Part shown: in pieces, positions 47,072 through 57,036 of the stretch
How positions within the stretch are numbered: the stretch's first letter is position 1
Layout: every line of letters starts with the position of its first letter
Origin: Planktothricoides raciborskii GIHE-MW2
GTDB lineage: Bacteria; Cyanobacteriota; Cyanobacteriia; Cyanobacteriales; Laspinemataceae
DNA: 64,000 nucleotides
Assembly: GCF_040564635.1 (NCBI RefSeq)
Contig: NZ_CP159837.1
Location: 3,645,001 to 3,709,000 of the forward strand
Direction: 5' to 3'
Made by a program: the position numbers and the translations under genes
Notes under the pieces: model-generated
What the model was told of the DNA's origin: nothing
The model's database searches: none
What the model saw: only the letters and a program-made list of their open reading frames with translations

Positions 47072-47219
47072 AAAAAAAGACTTCGCGCAAGTTCAAAAAG
47101 CTGTTGTTTCATAGGCAGGATTTGAACCTACGAACTCACGATTGAGTTACTTGATTGACTGTCAAGCGCCTTAAACCACTAGGCAAGTATGTAAGCTTTT
47201 TGCGTCAGGGCGCGAAGTC
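47072..47219 (-). ncRNA. Y-RNA-like RNA C with class-II tRNA-like domain
   Basis: Perfect 10-bp outer arms GACTTCGCGC / GCGCGAAGTC are followed by seven Us (47078-47072), a good terminator. The internal loop is CCTGACG against AACTT, and the inner stem is CAAAAAGC/GCTTTTTG. The apex (47110-47191) has a D-arm (GCC/GGC, GG in loop), an anticodon-like arm CTTGA-CAGTCAA-TCAAG with A instead of the universal U33, a long variable arm AACTCA-ATCG-TGAGTT, and a T-arm (GTAGG-TTCAAAT-CCTGC). The missing U33 and weak acceptor suggest a tRNA mimic rather than a decoding tRNA. Confidence 0.7.
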
Positions 47220-47314
47220 TAGCTATCTGTAATCTGGCAGATAATCAACGCATATCTTGATGCTTTTCTGGTAATTCAATTTTTAGATAAATCATGGAAA
47301 AATTCGGTAAATAT

Positions 47315-48340
<1,026 letters not shown>

Positions 48341-49279
48341 ATGACTTATATCATTGCCACGACGAACATGAAGGGTGGAGTGGGTAAAACCACATTAACC
48401 GTTAATTTAGGGGCAAGTTTAGCGAAAGATCACGGCAAACGGGTTTTAGTGGTTGATTTAGACACCCAAATCAGTGCTACCCTGAGTCTGGTGTCAACCC
48501 AGGAATTTGCCAAACTGCGTCAAGAAAACCGCACTTTAAAACATTTGGTCAACCAAATTATCCAACCGATTAATCAGACAAAGATTAATATTCACGATGT
48601 GATTAAGTCATATATATCCAATGTGAAAGGATTTGATTTATTGCCCGGAGATATTGACTTGTATGATGAATATTTGGTATCGGAAATGCTACACGAGAAA
48701 GCCATCCGCTTGGGTAAAGATAAATTTGATACGGTTTGGAATATTTTGGAAAGCAGTTTAATCTTTGATATTTTAAAGCCAGTCTTTTCTGATTATGATT
48801 TTATTATTTTAGATTGTGCTCCCGGCTACAATTTGATTACTCGGAGTGCTTTGGTTTGTAGTGATTTTTACTTGATGCCTGCACGTCCTGAGCCTTTATC
48901 AATTATTGGCATTCAGTTACTTGAAAGAAGATTAAAACAATTGAAAGAGATTTATAAATATACCCAGCCTCTCCAGCTAGAACTCTTGGGGATTGCCTTT
49001 ACGATGTCGGGAAATTTAATGACTGGGAAGTATTATAAACAAGTGATGCAGAGAGTTTATGAAGATTTCGGCCAAAGCAAAATTTTTAAAACTCGCATCC
49101 CGATGGATTTTAAGGTGTCTAAGTCGGTGGATAGTTTTTTGCCGGTGGTTTTCAGCGATCCCACCTCATCAGCCTCTAAAGCTTTCAAAAAAATGACTAC
49201 AGAACTTTTAGAGAAAGTTCAAATTGCTGTTGATATGAAACAACAAAAAACTAAGTTAAATTTAGTTAATTTAGATTAG
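48341..49279 (+). CDS. Orphan ParA-family ATPase
   Basis: The 312-aa protein starts at ATG 48341 (MTYIIATTNMKGGVGKTTLT) with AGAGG nine nt upstream; the longer frame is rejected. The deviant Walker A KGGVGKTT, Walker A' VLVVDLDTQ and Walker B DFIILDCAPG are intact. ParA proteins form dynamic patterns on DNA or membranes to place cargo such as plasmids, carboxysomes or chemoreceptor arrays. No parB or second partner gene is adjacent, so the cargo is unknown. Confidence 0.88.
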   Translation: MTYIIATTNMKGGVGKTTLTVNLGASLAKDHGKRVLVVDLDTQISATLSLVSTQEFAKLRQENRTLKHLVNQIIQPINQTKINIHDVIKSYISNVKGFDLLPGDIDLYDEYLVSEMLHEKAIRLGKDKFDTVWNILESSLIFDILKPVFSDYDFIILDCAPGYNLITRSALVCSDFYLMPARPEPLSIIGIQLLERRLKQLKEIYKYTQPLQLELLGIAFTMSGNLMTGKYYKQVMQRVYEDFGQSKIFKTRIPMDFKVSKSVDSFLPVVFSDPTSSASKAFKKMTTELLEKVQIAVDMKQQKTKLNLVNLD

Positions 49280-49508
49280 TTGATTTTCCTTAATTGATCG
49301 TAAGTTAGCGATAGATAATTATCTAGCAGAAAGAAGCGATCGCGTTTTTCTGCTATCCAAAAATTCTATCCATAAAATAGAAGGCAAACAAGACGGATTG
49401 GGGGATTAATCCGTCTTGTTTGCCGGAATTGTCTAATGTTGGGTTTCGTCGATGGCGGACCCAACCTAAGAATAAAGCTTATTTTAGCCCGTGGCACTAC
49501 CGCGAAGG

Positions 49509-49907
49509 TTATGCAGTTTTTTCTTTCACGGAACGACCATAAGGTTTAATCACTTTCAGATTGGGAATAACCTGATATTTTTTTACATTTAAGGTGCAAA
49601 GAGTGGCGGATCTTTCTATGGCACAAACGGCAATTTCTGCGTCAATTGACCCTAAGCCATAGGATAAACATTGAGGATAATAAGCGGAAGCTTTGGCGGA
49701 TTCTTCCCGCGTTGGCCAAATAATCGGTAAAGGGGCAATGAACTGAAACATCTGATGGACTTGTTCCTGATTTCTGACGATTTCCATTAACTCCTGGAAA
49801 ACCGTATAGGTAATCATCGGCACTTCGGTTAAGGTGCTAAACCAAGCGATCGCCTGTTTATTACCTTTCAATACATCCAGTAAAATATCCGTATTTAATA
49901 TATACAT
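49509..49907 (-). CDS. PIN-domain toxin with altered first catalytic residue
   Basis: This 132-aa VapC-like protein begins MYILNTDILLDVLKGNKQAI; the first PIN Asp (usual LDTD or LDTN) is Asn here. The other acids remain: FQELMEIV (Glu), GSIDAEIAVCAI (Asp) and the terminal LNVKKYQVIPNLKVI motif. The D-to-N change would be expected to weaken or abolish RNase activity. The antitoxin gene lies 18 nt upstream. Confidence 0.82.
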   Translation of the reverse strand: MYILNTDILLDVLKGNKQAIAWFSTLTEVPMITYTVFQELMEIVRNQEQVHQMFQFIAPLPIIWPTREESAKASAYYPQCLSYGLGSIDAEIAVCAIERSATLCTLNVKKYQVIPNLKVIKPYGRSVKEKTA

Positions 49908-49925
49908 AACATTGCTTTTTTATGG

Positions 49926-50177
49926 TTAAAGAAATTCCGCTTGACTGCGGAGTTGACTAGCATATTTTTGAGGATTTGTAATGTCAGGACGAGAACCAAT
50001 CACGCCCGCTGCTTGCCAGTAAGCAATTAATTCTCTGCCGTTTTTGGGTGGATGATTAAAAACTTGTCGGACTGAGAGCAGATGCACAATATATTCCGAT
50101 AATGGTAACTTAATTTGTGCCGCTTCTTTAGCTAGTTCTGCTTCTAATTCCGGGGGTAAATCTAGAGGAATTGTCAT
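49926..50177 (-). CDS. VapB-like antitoxin
   Basis: The 83-aa protein reads MTIPLDLPPELEAELAKEAA and then LSEYIVHLLSVRQ, an N-terminal ribbon-helix-helix type DNA-binding segment. A linker and a C-terminal toxin-binding part follow (NGRELIAYWQAAGVIGSRPD). It is common in cyanobacteria next to PIN toxins. Confidence 0.8.
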   Translation of the reverse strand: MTIPLDLPPELEAELAKEAAQIKLPLSEYIVHLLSVRQVFNHPPKNGRELIAYWQAAGVIGSRPDITNPQKYASQLRSQAEFL

Positions 50178-50324
50178 GGGATTAATTTGGGGATATAGGG
50201 TTAAAAAGGGGAACGGGGAACAGTTATCAGGGAACGGGAAGGAGCAGATAACCTTTGCCTGTTGCCTTGATAGCGTTTGTCTTTTGTAAATGGAAGGCGG
50301 GGTCTAGGGGGGATTTTGAGAATT

Positions 50325-50430
50325 TTGTAGGGGCGAAGCATTCTGGCAGTGAACTTATCGGTTTTTACAATTAACTCTTTACCCGAATGCTTCGCCCTAT
50401 TATCTAGGGTCAAGATCGCGCCCCTACAAG
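50325..50430. repeat. Dispersed GGGGCGAAGCATTC inverted repeat
   Basis: GTAGGGGCGAAGCATTCTGG pairs with the complement CCCGAATGCTTCGCCC around a TTAACTCTTTACC-type loop, with a partial third GGGCGCGATC copy. It is the same family as 431-510 and 18275-18490, and fills the spacer between the antitoxin and Uma2 genes. Confidence 0.8.
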
Positions 50431-50454
50431 CACTTGTGATAGATCCAAGTTAGT

Positions 50455-51291
50455 TTACAGGGTTTCTGGGTCAATACCCATTGCTCTTAACTGTTCAGCT
50501 AAACGTTGTGCTTTTTGTTCAGCCTCCGAGAGTTTTTGTTCAGCTTGGGAAGCCTTTTGTTCAGCTTCCGAGAGTTTTTGTTCAGCTTGGGAAGCCTTTT
50601 GTTCGGCTTCCGAGAGTTTTTGTTCGGCAGCTTCCTCTGGCAATAAAACTAAATTGCCTTCGGGGTCATAAAATCGCAGCCAAATCGATGATTGTCGCTG
50701 AATTGTCCCTTCCCAAGTTCCTAACCATAAGCCTAATGTTTCTGACCAAAGCCATCCTCGTTCATTGGGGACAAGGGGCTGGTATTTTTGACCAGAATCT
50801 AAATGCCATCCTTGTAAAGAATTGGGATCGAAGGGATGATAGACAAAGTAATCTGGGGTGCGAAAAACTTGTTCGTAAAGCTGCTTTTTCTCCACTTTGT
50901 CGATATAGGCAGTGCTGTTCGACATGAGTTCAACGATCGCATCAGGATAGCGTCCGTTTTCTTCCCAGACTACCCAGCCTTCACGAGAGTAACTGCCGTC
51001 AATGTTTAAAACCGCAAAAAAATCCGGCCCGCGAAAGTCCCGATTTCTTGCCTGGGCGCTACTGTAGTACATAAACATATTGCCCCCGGTAAAAAAGTCG
51101 TTGCGATCGCGCCACGCATATTCCAACGACCGAATGAGGGCATTCATCGCCGTCCGATGTCGATTAGTTTCCAAGGGTTTACCATCATCAAAAATCAAGT
51201 CCGTGGGAGGCATCGGCGGTTCCCACTCTGGCACCTCTGGGGGCAACGACTCTGTGGGGGAGATAATTTCTTTGATCGCCTCAGTAGTCAT
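50455..51291 (-). CDS. Uma2-family (DUF820) protein with coiled-coil tail
   Basis: This 278-aa protein has the PD-(D/E)XK-like Uma2 fold. Key residues appear in RYPDAIVELMSNSTAYIDKV (Asp, Glu) and EKKQLYEQVFRTPDYFVYHP (Lys). The C-terminal tail repeats LSEAEQKASQAEQK 2.5 times as a coiled coil; the DNA repeats match too, so the number may vary between strains. Cyanobacterial genomes carry dozens of these genes; the biological role is unclear. Confidence 0.85.
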   Translation of the reverse strand: MTTEAIKEIISPTESLPPEVPEWEPPMPPTDLIFDDGKPLETNRHRTAMNALIRSLEYAWRDRNDFFTGGNMFMYYSSAQARNRDFRGPDFFAVLNIDGSYSREGWVVWEENGRYPDAIVELMSNSTAYIDKVEKKQLYEQVFRTPDYFVYHPFDPNSLQGWHLDSGQKYQPLVPNERGWLWSETLGLWLGTWEGTIQRQSSIWLRFYDPEGNLVLLPEEAAEQKLSEAEQKASQAEQKLSEAEQKASQAEQKLSEAEQKAQRLAEQLRAMGIDPETL

Positions 51292-51390
51292 AGCAAGACT
51301 CTCCCGATTTTACAATTTTATTTTACAATTTATTGATTTCCTTTTTTAGGGTAGCTTACGGGAAAGGAATAGAAATTTTTCTAGCTAGTC

Positions 51391-51460
51391 GGTGCGTCTA
51401 GGCGGCATTTTTTATCGGTTAATTTTTTACCAAAAATTCTGGCCGTCTAAGACACCTTAC
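51391..51460. mobile_element. 70-bp MITE-like element, copy A
   Basis: It begins GGTGCGTCTAGGCGGCATTT and ends GGCCGTCTAAGACACCTTAC, with imperfect terminal inverted repeats. Copy B (51621-51690) is the same length and nearly the same sequence. Related ends (GGGTGTGTTAGGCGG) occur at 57080-57260. Confidence 0.75.
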
Positions 51461-51620
51461 TTTTATTTTATACCATTTCTAATTAAATATGCAACATTAG
51501 GGGCGCAAGCATTGCGTCCCTACAGATAAATCACCAGATGCTTGTAGGGGCGCAATGCTTGCGCCCAAATTAACCTCGAAATCTTAGCAATAATTTTTGA
51601 AATTGGTATTACTTTGAGGC

Positions 51621-51690
51621 GGTGCGTCTAGGCGGCATTTTTTATCGGTTGATTTTTTAACCAAAATTATGGCCGCCTAACACACCCTAC
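51621..51690. mobile_element. 70-bp MITE-like element, copy B
   Basis: It begins GGTGCGTCTAGGCGGCATTT and ends GGCCGCCTAACACACCCTAC, with better matching ends than copy A. It lies nine nt beyond the ctaE stop. Between A and B lies another palindrome (GGGGCGCAAGCATTGCG / CGCAATGCTTGCGCCC, 51501-51570). No gene is seen in 51292-51698. Confidence 0.75.
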
Positions 51691-51698
51691 TCCTGCAA

Positions 51699-52316
51699 TT
51701 AGATCAAATAGAGAATGGTGAACAAAACAATCCAGACCACATCAACAAAGTGCCAGTAAATTTCGGCAGCTTCGGGGCCAAAGTGATATGTACTGGAGTA
51801 GCGATCGCCTTTCAAACTGCGGAATAACACCGCTAAAATCAGCAGCAAACCAAAGGTAACGTGCAAACCGTGAAACCCAGTTAACACATAAAAGGTACTG
51901 GTGAAAATATTATCGGTTAAGCCAAAACCCGTATGAAAATATTCATAAAGTTGGCCACATAAGAAAATCGCCCCCATTGCAGCAGTGGCGGCAAACCAAG
52001 CCCGCATTCCCGCCACATTATTTTGTTTAATGGCGGCGTTGCCCCGGTTCATCACAAAACTACTAGAAATCAGAATAATGGTGTTAATTCCGGGGACTAA
52101 TAATTCCATTTCTGGGGTGCCTTCCGGCGGCCATTCGGGGGCAACTAAGCGGAAGGTGCCATAAGCGGCAAATAATCCCAGAAAAATCATCGATTCAGCA
52201 ATCAGGAACATGATGATGCCAAAAATTCGATGATCGGGATGGGCTTCGTGATGGCTGGTAGCTATTACGCGATCGCCCACGGGGGTATTAAATGTTTCAA
52301 CCGTTGAACCTTGCAT
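51699..52316 (-). CDS. ctaE: Cytochrome c oxidase subunit III
   Basis: This 205-aa five-helix type subunit III lies last in the minus-strand ctaCDE operon. Typical segments are IFGIIMFLIAESMIFLGLFA, TGFHGLHVTFGLLLILAVLF and AAEIYWHFVDVVWIVLFTIL. It stabilises the oxidase in plasma or thylakoid membrane. The ATG at 52316 opens MQGSTVETFNTPVGDRVIAT. A low-complexity spacer of about 270 nt separates it from ctaD. Confidence 0.95.
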   Translation of the reverse strand: MQGSTVETFNTPVGDRVIATSHHEAHPDHRIFGIIMFLIAESMIFLGLFAAYGTFRLVAPEWPPEGTPEMELLVPGINTIILISSSFVMNRGNAAIKQNNVAGMRAWFAATAAMGAIFLCGQLYEYFHTGFGLTDNIFTSTFYVLTGFHGLHVTFGLLLILAVLFRSLKGDRYSSTYHFGPEAAEIYWHFVDVVWIVLFTILYLI

Positions 52317-52584
52317 AAATTTCTGGGAATATTTTTCACTTTTTGAAACAACAAATTTTAGTTATTGGTTGATTGTTGTTGGTTGTTGGTTGGTGGGTAG
52401 GGATTCTTTGGTTGTTGGTTGGTGGTTGACAGTAATTGATAATTGATGATTATAAAAAACAATCAACCAACAACAATCAACAATAGAATCCCTACCCAAC
52501 AACAATCAACAATAGAATCCCTACCCAACAACAATCAACAGTAGAATCCCTACCCAACAACAATCAACCAATAACTAATAACAA
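52317..52584. repeat. Simple repeats between ctaD and ctaE
   Basis: GGTTGTTGGTTGG-type tracts are followed by four units of ACAACAATCAACAATAGAAT with CCCTACCC. The same words appear upstream of ctaD (54296-54480). Having them inside an operon makes the spacers unusually long. Confidence 0.9.
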
Positions 52585-54264
52585 TTAGACACTTCCTTTC
52601 ACTTCTGCCAGCAAGTCCTCAACGGATCGATCGCTGCCTTCATTGACCGTATCAATGCCGTAGTCATAAGGACCAGACCATAAGATTGGTTCTTCCAGGA
52701 AGTTTTCCACTGGAGGGGGTGAACTGGTCAGCCATTCTAGGGTTAAACCTTTCCAAGGATTTGCGGTGGCTTTTGGCCCAGCAACCCAAGACCAAACGGC
52801 ATTAATAATAAATGGAATGGTGGAAATGGCTAACAGGATGGAACCGATGGTACAAACCATGTTGATGGTGGCAAATTCGGGGTTATATTGGGCCACCCGT
52901 CGGGGCATTCCTTGGAGCCCTAACCAGTGCATTGGTAGGAAGCAAAGGTTAAAGCCCAAAAAGGTGAGAACAAAGTGAATTTTGCCCCAAGTTTCGTTCA
53001 TCATGCGCCCGGTCATTTTGGGGAACCAGTGATATAAGGCGGAGTAAATGCCAAAGACACTGCCCCCAAAGAGGACGTAGTGCAGGTGGGCAACGACGAA
53101 GTAGGTGTCGTGAACGTGAATGTCGAAGGGGACGGAGGCTAACATGACGCCGCTGAGTCCACCGACTAGGAACATGGAGACAAAGCCCATGCCAAACAGC
53201 ATGGCACTGTTGAGGCGGAGTTTTCCACCCCAAATGGTGGCAACCCAGCTAAAGACTTTGATGCCGGTGGGGACAGCGATCGCCATTGTGGCAATCATAA
53301 AGAACATCCGCAACCAGCCCGGAGTGCCACTGGTAAACATATGGTGCGCCCAGACGATCAGGCCCAAAAAGGCGATCGCCATACTGGAATAGGCGATCGC
53401 TTGATAACCAAAAATCGGTTTGCGGGAATGCACCGGCAAAATTTCTGAAATCAGCCCAAACACCGGCAGAATCATAATGTAAACCGCTGGGTGGGAATAA
53501 AACCAGAACATATGCTGGTAAACCACCGGGTCGCCGCCCCCTGTGGGGTTAAAAAATGCCGTCCCTGCCACCAAGTCAAACGCCAGCAAAATCAAAGCCC
53601 CGGCCAAAACTGGAGTAGAAACCAGAATCAGCGACGAAGCTGCCAGCATTGCCCAACAAAACAAGGGCATATCATTCATGGTCATCTCAGGAATTCTCAT
53701 TCTCAGGATAGTGGTGACAAAGTTCACCGCCCCCAAAATGGAAGAAGTTCCCAACAATAAAACGCTCAAAATCCAAATTAATTGACCCGCTTGGTTAGTC
53801 ACCAAACTCAACGGAGGATAAGAAGTCCAACCAGCGCCGGGAGCTCCGACAAAAAAGCTGGCCATCAGCAAAACGCCCCCAGGGGGAATTAGCCAAAAAG
53901 CCACCCCATTTAAGCGGGGAAAAGCCATATCTTTGGCACCAATCATCAAAGGAATCAGATAATTGGCCAAACCAGCCCCCGCCGGGACGATCCAGAGGAA
54001 AATCATCACGGTGGCATGGACGGTAAACAGCCCATTGTATAAGTCAGGGCTGACAAAATCGGGGTCTGGGGTGGCAAGTTCGACCCGCACCCCTTCCGCT
54101 AACAGACCGCCAATCAAATAAAAAATAAAGCTGGTGACGAGATATTGAATCCCGATTACCTTGTGGTCGGTACTAAAACCAAAATATTTGAGCCAATTTC
54201 CTTCTTCCTCCCCGTGGGGATTGGATGGGTTGGTATTGTGTTCAACTTGTGCGGGTGATGTCAT
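52585..54264 (-). CDS. ctaD: Cytochrome c oxidase subunit I
   Basis: Subunit I carries haem a and the haem a3-CuB centre that reduces oxygen. The 559 aa from ATG 54264 (MTSPAQVEHNTNPSNPHGEE) fit the family; a longer frame starts in a repeat tract and would add NNQQQPTTT repeats, so it is rejected. Haem and copper ligands are visible: LFTVHATVMIFLW (His), WFYSHPAVYIMILP (His-Tyr type site), WAHHMFTSG (HH), and VHDTYFVVAHLHYVLFG (His pair). The K-path residues around PAVYI are standard for aa3 oxidases. Confidence 0.96.
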   Translation of the reverse strand: MTSPAQVEHNTNPSNPHGEEEGNWLKYFGFSTDHKVIGIQYLVTSFIFYLIGGLLAEGVRVELATPDPDFVSPDLYNGLFTVHATVMIFLWIVPAGAGLANYLIPLMIGAKDMAFPRLNGVAFWLIPPGGVLLMASFFVGAPGAGWTSYPPLSLVTNQAGQLIWILSVLLLGTSSILGAVNFVTTILRMRIPEMTMNDMPLFCWAMLAASSLILVSTPVLAGALILLAFDLVAGTAFFNPTGGGDPVVYQHMFWFYSHPAVYIMILPVFGLISEILPVHSRKPIFGYQAIAYSSMAIAFLGLIVWAHHMFTSGTPGWLRMFFMIATMAIAVPTGIKVFSWVATIWGGKLRLNSAMLFGMGFVSMFLVGGLSGVMLASVPFDIHVHDTYFVVAHLHYVLFGGSVFGIYSALYHWFPKMTGRMMNETWGKIHFVLTFLGFNLCFLPMHWLGLQGMPRRVAQYNPEFATINMVCTIGSILLAISTIPFIINAVWSWVAGPKATANPWKGLTLEWLTSSPPPVENFLEEPILWSGPYDYGIDTVNEGSDRSVEDLLAEVKGSV

Positions 54265-54295
54265 ATTGAATGATTGCGATAAGTCTCTACGGATG

Positions 54296-54480
54296 TTTTT
54301 TGTTGTTGTTGGTTGTTGTTGGTTGTTGGTTGTTGTTGGTTGTTGTTGGTTGTTGGGTAGGGATTCTTTGGTTGTTGGTAAAAAATTAACAAAGAACAAA
54401 GAACAAAGAACAAATAACCATCAACAATCAACAAAGAACAAAGAACAAAGAACAATCAACAATCAACAATCAACAAGAAA
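54296..54480. repeat. Simple repeats between ctaC and ctaD
   Basis: TTGTTGTTGGTTGTTGG units, a GGGTAGGGATTCTTTGG word, and AACAAAGAACAAAG plus CAATCAACAATCAAC units lie head to tail. They belong to the same families as the other A/C-rich tracts. Confidence 0.9.
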
Positions 54481-54483
54481 CAA

Positions 54484-55512
54484 TTAATGATGATTATGGG
54501 AATGCAGTTGTTTTACGGTTTCGGAAGTGATGCCCAAATCTGAGGTATATGGGGCAAGAAATTCCGCCGGAGATTTGTCTGCTGGGTTCATTGCCAGGGT
54601 GACGGCGGGATTTTGTTCATCCTGCTGCATGGCGATTTGACTTTGCATCCAAGCGTCATAGTCTTCTGGAGTATGGACAATGACTCGCGTTTGCATTGCC
54701 CCGTGGTAAGCGCCACAAAGTTCAGCGCAAATTAGCGGATAATCGCCAGGGGTTTTCGGCTTAAAGCGTAATTCCGTGGGACGACCGGGAATGGCATCCT
54801 GTTTAAGGCGGAACTGTGGCACCCAAAAAGCATGGAGCACATCTTGGGCGTTGATGTTGAGTTGCACGTCTTTGCCTGCGGGGATATGCAATTCTCCAGA
54901 GACTACGCCGGTTTCTGGGTAGGTAAAAATCCAGGCAAATTGTAGACCCAAGACGTTGACTTCGACATCAGGGGGTTTGCCTTGGTTTTCGGGGGAAGCA
55001 CCGACACCGAGGGCGATTTTTTCCTCGGTGGTCATGGCTTCGGCTGCTTCGCTTCCCGGTAAGGGGGCAGCGATCGCGTAAGCGGTGCGGAGCACTTTCG
55101 CCGCCCCAGGTTTCATGGCCACCATTTTATGACCGTGGTCATGGGAGGCCATCGGATCCAAGCCGCCCATTGCGTTATAGACTTCATAGCTATAAACAGA
55201 AAGTCCCATGACAATCACCACGGGAATGGCTGTCCAGAGAATTTCCAGAGACAGGTTGCCTTCTACCGGGGGCCCGTCGGTTTCGTCCCCTGGAGACTTG
55301 CGAAATTTGAATACGGAAATAATCAGCGCCCCTTCTACTAAGAAAAAGAGTGCGGCTGAAATCGTCATCATGGTGTTAAACAGCCCGTCTACTAAAGGGG
55401 CTTCGTCAGATGCCGCTACTGGCATTAGTCCATGATTTTGGCCAATCCACAGACTCGCCAAAGTCAGGACGATGCCTGCAATCATTGCGGTAATGGCGCT
55501 GGGGATTTTCAA
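54484..55512 (-). CDS. ctaC: Cytochrome c oxidase subunit II
   Basis: Subunit II takes electrons from cytochrome c6 or plastocyanin via the CuA centre. The 342 aa begin with a signal/anchor (MKIPSAITAMIAGIVLTLAS), then two TM hairpin helices (MMTISAALFFLVEGALIISV and ILWTAIPVVIVMGLSVYSYE). The soluble CuA domain has VLHAFWVPQF (His) and the metal loop CAELCGAYHGAM with both Cys, Glu, His and Met. The tail is His-rich (KQLHSHNHH). It is the first gene of ctaCDE. Confidence 0.96.
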   Translation of the reverse strand: MKIPSAITAMIAGIVLTLASLWIGQNHGLMPVAASDEAPLVDGLFNTMMTISAALFFLVEGALIISVFKFRKSPGDETDGPPVEGNLSLEILWTAIPVVIVMGLSVYSYEVYNAMGGLDPMASHDHGHKMVAMKPGAAKVLRTAYAIAAPLPGSEAAEAMTTEEKIALGVGASPENQGKPPDVEVNVLGLQFAWIFTYPETGVVSGELHIPAGKDVQLNINAQDVLHAFWVPQFRLKQDAIPGRPTELRFKPKTPGDYPLICAELCGAYHGAMQTRVIVHTPEDYDAWMQSQIAMQQDEQNPAVTLAMNPADKSPAEFLAPYTSDLGITSETVKQLHSHNHH

Positions 55513-55654
55513 GTTATTTTTCCTCCCAATATCAACCCATTGCCCTGTTTGCTCCTGCTACCTTGGGCTTGATTCAGACATTTTTTCGGCCCTTCGGTTC
55601 GGCAAGTTTAGGGTTTTATCCGATAGCTTAACAATTTTTCTCGTTCATTTCTGC

Positions 55655-55760
55655 GATCGCGCCCCAATATCGTCCCAATATCGTCCCAATATCGCCCCAA
55701 TATCCCCCCAGATCGACCCGCGATCGCTCTCGATCGCGCCAGATCGCCCCAGATCCCACT
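55655..55760. repeat. 10-12-bp direct repeats CCCCAATATCG and CGATCGC variants
   Basis: Five units CCCAATATCGT/CC follow one another and grade into CGATCGCGCCAGATCGCCCC. This is in the 585-nt divergent spacer between ctaC and ctaA. Confidence 0.85.
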
Positions 55761-55804
55761 GGCGATTCCCATAAATCTTTAGCTTTTATTTGGGATCGCG
55801 TGAA

Positions 55805-55876
55805 TGAATGAGAAACCCGGTTTCTGGGAGAATGAATGAGAAACCCGGTTTCTTGAAGAAACCGGGTTTCTTTGCG
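55805..55876. repeat. Three AAACCCGGTTTCT palindromes
   Basis: AATGAGAAACCCGGTTTCT occurs twice directly and then once inverted (AAGAAACCGGGTTTCTTT). The last pair can form a strong hairpin. Beyond it the spacer up to 56097 shows no other gene. Confidence 0.85.
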
Positions 55877-56097
55877 GTAAAAGTTATGTTAAAAATCAAT
55901 AACGTAAGGTCGCTAAATGAGCAAAAAATGAGCAAAATCTGTCAAAAATATAAATTTTTCCTGACAATTAAATCCTTTCATCGGGAAAGTGATTGGCGAA
56001 CTTACCCATTCTAAGACTTTGCTATCCTTGGGTTTATGAGAAAAGCGAGTATATAGTTACATTTGTATGAAGATACCTGTAGATAGCAAGAAAGCTT

Positions 56098-57036
56098 ATG
56101 ACAAATCCAGTGTGGAGTCAATTAACCACAAACACTAAATCGGCATCAACCCCCCAAGACCGAATTCGTCGTTTGGTCTGGAAAATTGCGATCGCCACCC
56201 TTATGCTGATGGCTGTGGGCAGCGCCACACGGGTAATGAACGCGGGACTGGCTTGCCCAGACTGGCCGCTTTGTTATGGTGAGTTGGTGCCCACCAAGCA
56301 AATGAACCTACAAGTATTTTTAGAATGGTTTCATCGCTTAGACGCCTCGTTAATTGGCCTAATGGCGATCGCCCTAGCGGGTTTATCTTGGTGGGATCGG
56401 CGACATTTACCCGGTTGGTTGCCTTGGGCTTGCACCGGCGCCCTGGGTTTAATCGTCTTTCAGGGAGTGCTCGGCGGACTCACGGTGACACAACTACTCA
56501 GATTTGATATTGTCACCGCCCACTTGGGAACCGCGTTGCTATTTTTCACCACGGTTTTAGTTATTGGTCTAAGTCTCTTGCCCTACCAAGGCACTGGAGT
56601 GACGGGAAAATTGCGCTGGGTCGGTTTAACCGCTGCCATTTTAACTTATTTCCAAAGCCTACTTGGAGGGTTGGTCGGTTCTCAATGGGCATTGCATCAA
56701 TGCTTTGGCTATCAACAGCTTTGTGGGGTGATGCATAGTCATATTGCCGGAGTAGTGCCGCCGACAGTGGCAGTGATTACCTTAGTCGTGATGGCGTGGC
56801 GGACTGCGGCCCTTCATCCCACCTTAAGAAAACTAGCTTTCTGGACGGGGGCTTTATTAGGGTTGCAAATTCTCCTCGGTGTGGCCACTTTTTATCTGCG
56901 TTTGCAAGTGGAACCCCTGACCGTAGCCCACCAAACCACCGGCGCCACTTTATTGGGCACCCTGGTGGCGTTTACGGTTTTGGCTATTCGGGACGATCGT
57001 CAGACCAAAATCAGAGAAACTAAATCACTGTTGTAA
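56098..57036 (+). CDS. ctaA: Haem A synthase
   Basis: CtaA/COX15 oxidises haem O to haem A for the oxidase. The 312 aa hold eight TM helices in two halves with haem-ligand His residues: LEWFHRLDASLIGL, IVTAHLGTALLFFT, VMHSHIAGVVPP and TVAHQTTGATLLGT. The paired Cys of an extracellular loop (GLACPDWPLC) and the second pair (HQCFGYQQLC) are present. The last residues (TKIRETKSLL) match the start of a downstream 108-bp tandem repeat, so its C-terminus may have been reshaped by that element. Confidence 0.95.
   Translation: MTNPVWSQLTTNTKSASTPQDRIRRLVWKIAIATLMLMAVGSATRVMNAGLACPDWPLCYGELVPTKQMNLQVFLEWFHRLDASLIGLMAIALAGLSWWDRRHLPGWLPWACTGALGLIVFQGVLGGLTVTQLLRFDIVTAHLGTALLFFTTVLVIGLSLLPYQGTGVTGKLRWVGLTAAILTYFQSLLGGLVGSQWALHQCFGYQQLCGVMHSHIAGVVPPTVAVITLVVMAWRTAALHPTLRKLAFWTGALLGLQILLGVATFYLRLQVEPLTVAHQTTGATLLGTLVAFTVLAIRDDRQTKIRETKSLL

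Noticed and set aside
54265-54399. 45-residue extension of CtaD rich in NNQQQPTTT
   Set aside because: It is encoded by simple repeats; the family begins at MTSPAQVEH (54264).
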